Notes under the pieces: generated by a model
Told to the model about the DNA's origin: nothing
Database searches by the model: none
The model's input: only the letters and a program-made list of their open reading frames with translations
Made by a program: the position numbers and the translations under genes
Source: CAVVNP01 sp963800235
Lineage (GTDB): Bacteria; Actinomycetota; Acidimicrobiia; Acidimicrobiales; Iamiaceae
Assembly (NCBI GenBank): GCA_963800235.1
Contig: CAWDAD010000001.1
Location: 248,001-312,000 of the forward strand
Direction of reading: 5' to 3'
DNA: 64,000 bases
In this document: piece after piece, positions 62,936 through 64,000 of the stretch
Layout: every line of letters starts with the position of its first letter
Numbering within the stretch: position 1 is the stretch's first letter

Positions 62936-64000
62936 CGTTGGGCCCTCTGGTCGCGGACCACCGGCTCGCCGCGGTGCACCGTGTGGCGCACCCGGCCCAG
63001 CAGGTCCCGACCGGCGTAGGGGCTGTTGCGGCTGCGGCTGGCGAAGGCGGCGGGATCGACGGTCCACCGCTCCCCCGGGTCGAACACGACGAGGTTGGCG
63101 GTCCGGCCCTCGTCCAGCGAGCCGTGCTCGCCGTCGAGGTCGACGACCGCCGCCGGCTGCCAGGACAGCAGGGCGAAGAGGTCGCCGGTCGAGAGCGGCC
63201 CGCCGCCCGCGACCAGCTCGGTGTGGGCCAGCGCCAGGGCGGTCTCCAGCCCGAGCATGCCGGGAGGCGCCTCCTCGAAGGGGCGCTCCTTGGTCTCGAC
63301 CGGGTGGGGGGCGTGGTCGGTGGCGATGGCGTCGAGCACCCCGTCGGCCAGCCCCCGGCGCACGGCCGCCACGTCCTCGGCGGTGCGCAGCGGCGGGTTC
63401 ACCTTGAACACCGGGTCGTAGGAGGCGCACTCGGCGTGGGTGAGGGTGAAGTGGTGGGTGGTCGCCTCGGCGGTGACCGCCAGCCCCTTCGCCCTGGCCT
63501 CGGCGACCATCCGCAACGACCCGGCGGTGGACAGGTGCTGGAGGTGGATGCGGGCGCCGGTGAGGCGGGCCAGGGCCAGGTCCCGCAGCACCATCAGCTC
63601 CTCGGTCTCGGCGGGCTGGCCGGGGATCCCGAGCCGGCTCGACCACTCGCCCTCGTGCATGTGCCCGCCGCCGCAGAGGGCGTCGTCCTCGCAGTGCTGG
63701 GCGAGCACGACCGGCGTGCCTGACGCCCGGAGCCCGGAGGCGTACTCCATGGCCCGCCGCATCAGGCGGTTGTCCTGCACCCCGGAGCCGTCGTCGGTGA
63801 ACAGCCGCACGCCGAGCTCGGCCAGCTCGGCCATCGGGGCCAGCGTGCCGCCCTGCCGGCCCACGGTGATGGCGCCCGAGGGCTGGACGTCGCACAGGGC
63901 GGTGCGGGCCAGCTCCTGCACCTCGCGGACCACTCCGGCCGAGTCGAGCGCCGGGGTCGTGTTCGGCATGGCGACGACCGCGGTGAAGCCGCCGAGGGCG
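62932..64000 (-). CDS. pyrC: Dihydroorotase, N-terminally truncated by the window edge
   Basis: The visible 356 codons cover most of a class I dihydroorotase that closes carbamoyl aspartate to dihydroorotate. The start lies beyond position 64000. Residues seen include the family motif GGFTAVVAMPNTTPALD at the visible N-terminus, AQHCEDDALCGGG, IHLQHLSTAGSLRM, VTAEATTHHFTLTH (metal His) and AIATDHAPHPVETKERPFEEAPPG. It is the first gene of the pyrimidine block in the window, ahead of carA. Confidence 0.95.
   Translation of the reverse strand, partial: ALGGFTAVVAMPNTTPALDSAGVVREVQELARTALCDVQPSGAITVGRQGGTLAPMAELAELGVRLFTDDGSGVQDNRLMRRAMEYASGLRASGTPVVLAQHCEDDALCGGGHMHEGEWSSRLGIPGQPAETEELMVLRDLALARLTGARIHLQHLSTAGSLRMVAEARAKGLAVTAEATTHHFTLTHAECASYDPVFKVNPPLRTAEDVAAVRRGLADGVLDAIATDHAPHPVETKERPFEEAPPGMLGLETALALAHTELVAGGGPLSTGDLFALLSWQPAAVVDLDGEHGSLDEGRTANLVVFDPGERWTVDPAAFASRSRNSPYAGRDLLGRVRHTVHRGEPVVRDQRAQR

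Overview
The window is very GC-rich DNA with dense actinobacterial gene content. The strongest placement clue is the block pyrC-carA-carB-pyrD-pyrF-mihF-gmk-rpoZ-coaBC-metK-priA, followed by pafA and the pafB/pafC-tat-helY group; this order is typical of Actinomycetota. The class 1 PyrD and general gene style suggest an Acidimicrobiia-like lineage, but that is inference. The annotation has about 50 protein genes, one riboswitch, one insertion sequence and a repeat family. No tRNA, rRNA or CRISPR was seen.

Layout. 1-640: start of gcvP (minus strand) behind a tandem glycine riboswitch. 760-6011: a lipoprotein, a flavin-dependent oxidoreductase with a class II aldolase-like gene and a palindromic operator candidate, then a YihY/BrkB-type membrane protein coupled to an MFS transporter. 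6328-17336: a signalling block with a TPR-like protein, a receptor Ser/Thr kinase, an FHA-fused HtrA-type protease, a cation/proton antiporter, an FHA/zinc-ribbon protein, a kinase-fold protein lacking the catalytic Asp, and a small membrane protein. 17579-24059: pirin, secreted GH3 enzyme, an Arg-rich unknown, a crotonase and an exported dimethylformamidase-like protein. 24505-32998: NUDIX, GNAT, a possible lipid-droplet-like protein, a cyclase-ATPase-TPR regulator, an acidic Cys-tail protein, a LysM/SLT wall hydrolase and a double-domain ThyX. 33974-36548: M20 peptidase and an IS481-type transposase. 36608-43755: oxidoreductase, short lipid kinase, HelY helicase, TatC/TatB, small proteins, GDPD and signal peptidase. 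43765-54897: PafC, PafB, DUF3866, PafA, PriA, GH30, MetK, CoaBC, RpoZ. 55009-64000: membrane protein, Gmk, mIHF, and the pyrimidine genes to the window edge.

The pyrimidine genes, gmk, mihF, rpoZ, coaBC, metK and priA form a minus-strand run joined largely by 4-8 bp overlaps or short gaps. It supplies UMP and GDP, the omega subunit, coenzyme A and S-adenosylmethionine, plus a replication restart factor. PafA with PafB/PafC joins pupylation to the WYL DNA-damage regulators; pup and proteasome genes are not in the window.

The most unusual content is a GC-rich repeat family at 24076-24505 (five 86-bp units), 33056-33972 (six 146-bp units) and 35174-35480 (a mixed copy), with a possible decayed copy between carA and carB. 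A pseudokinase-FHA-membrane protein operon is the best candidate for an undescribed signalling unit. Five apparent single-base frameshifts, including in carB and helY, suggest residual sequencing indels, so these genes are annotated as probably intact.
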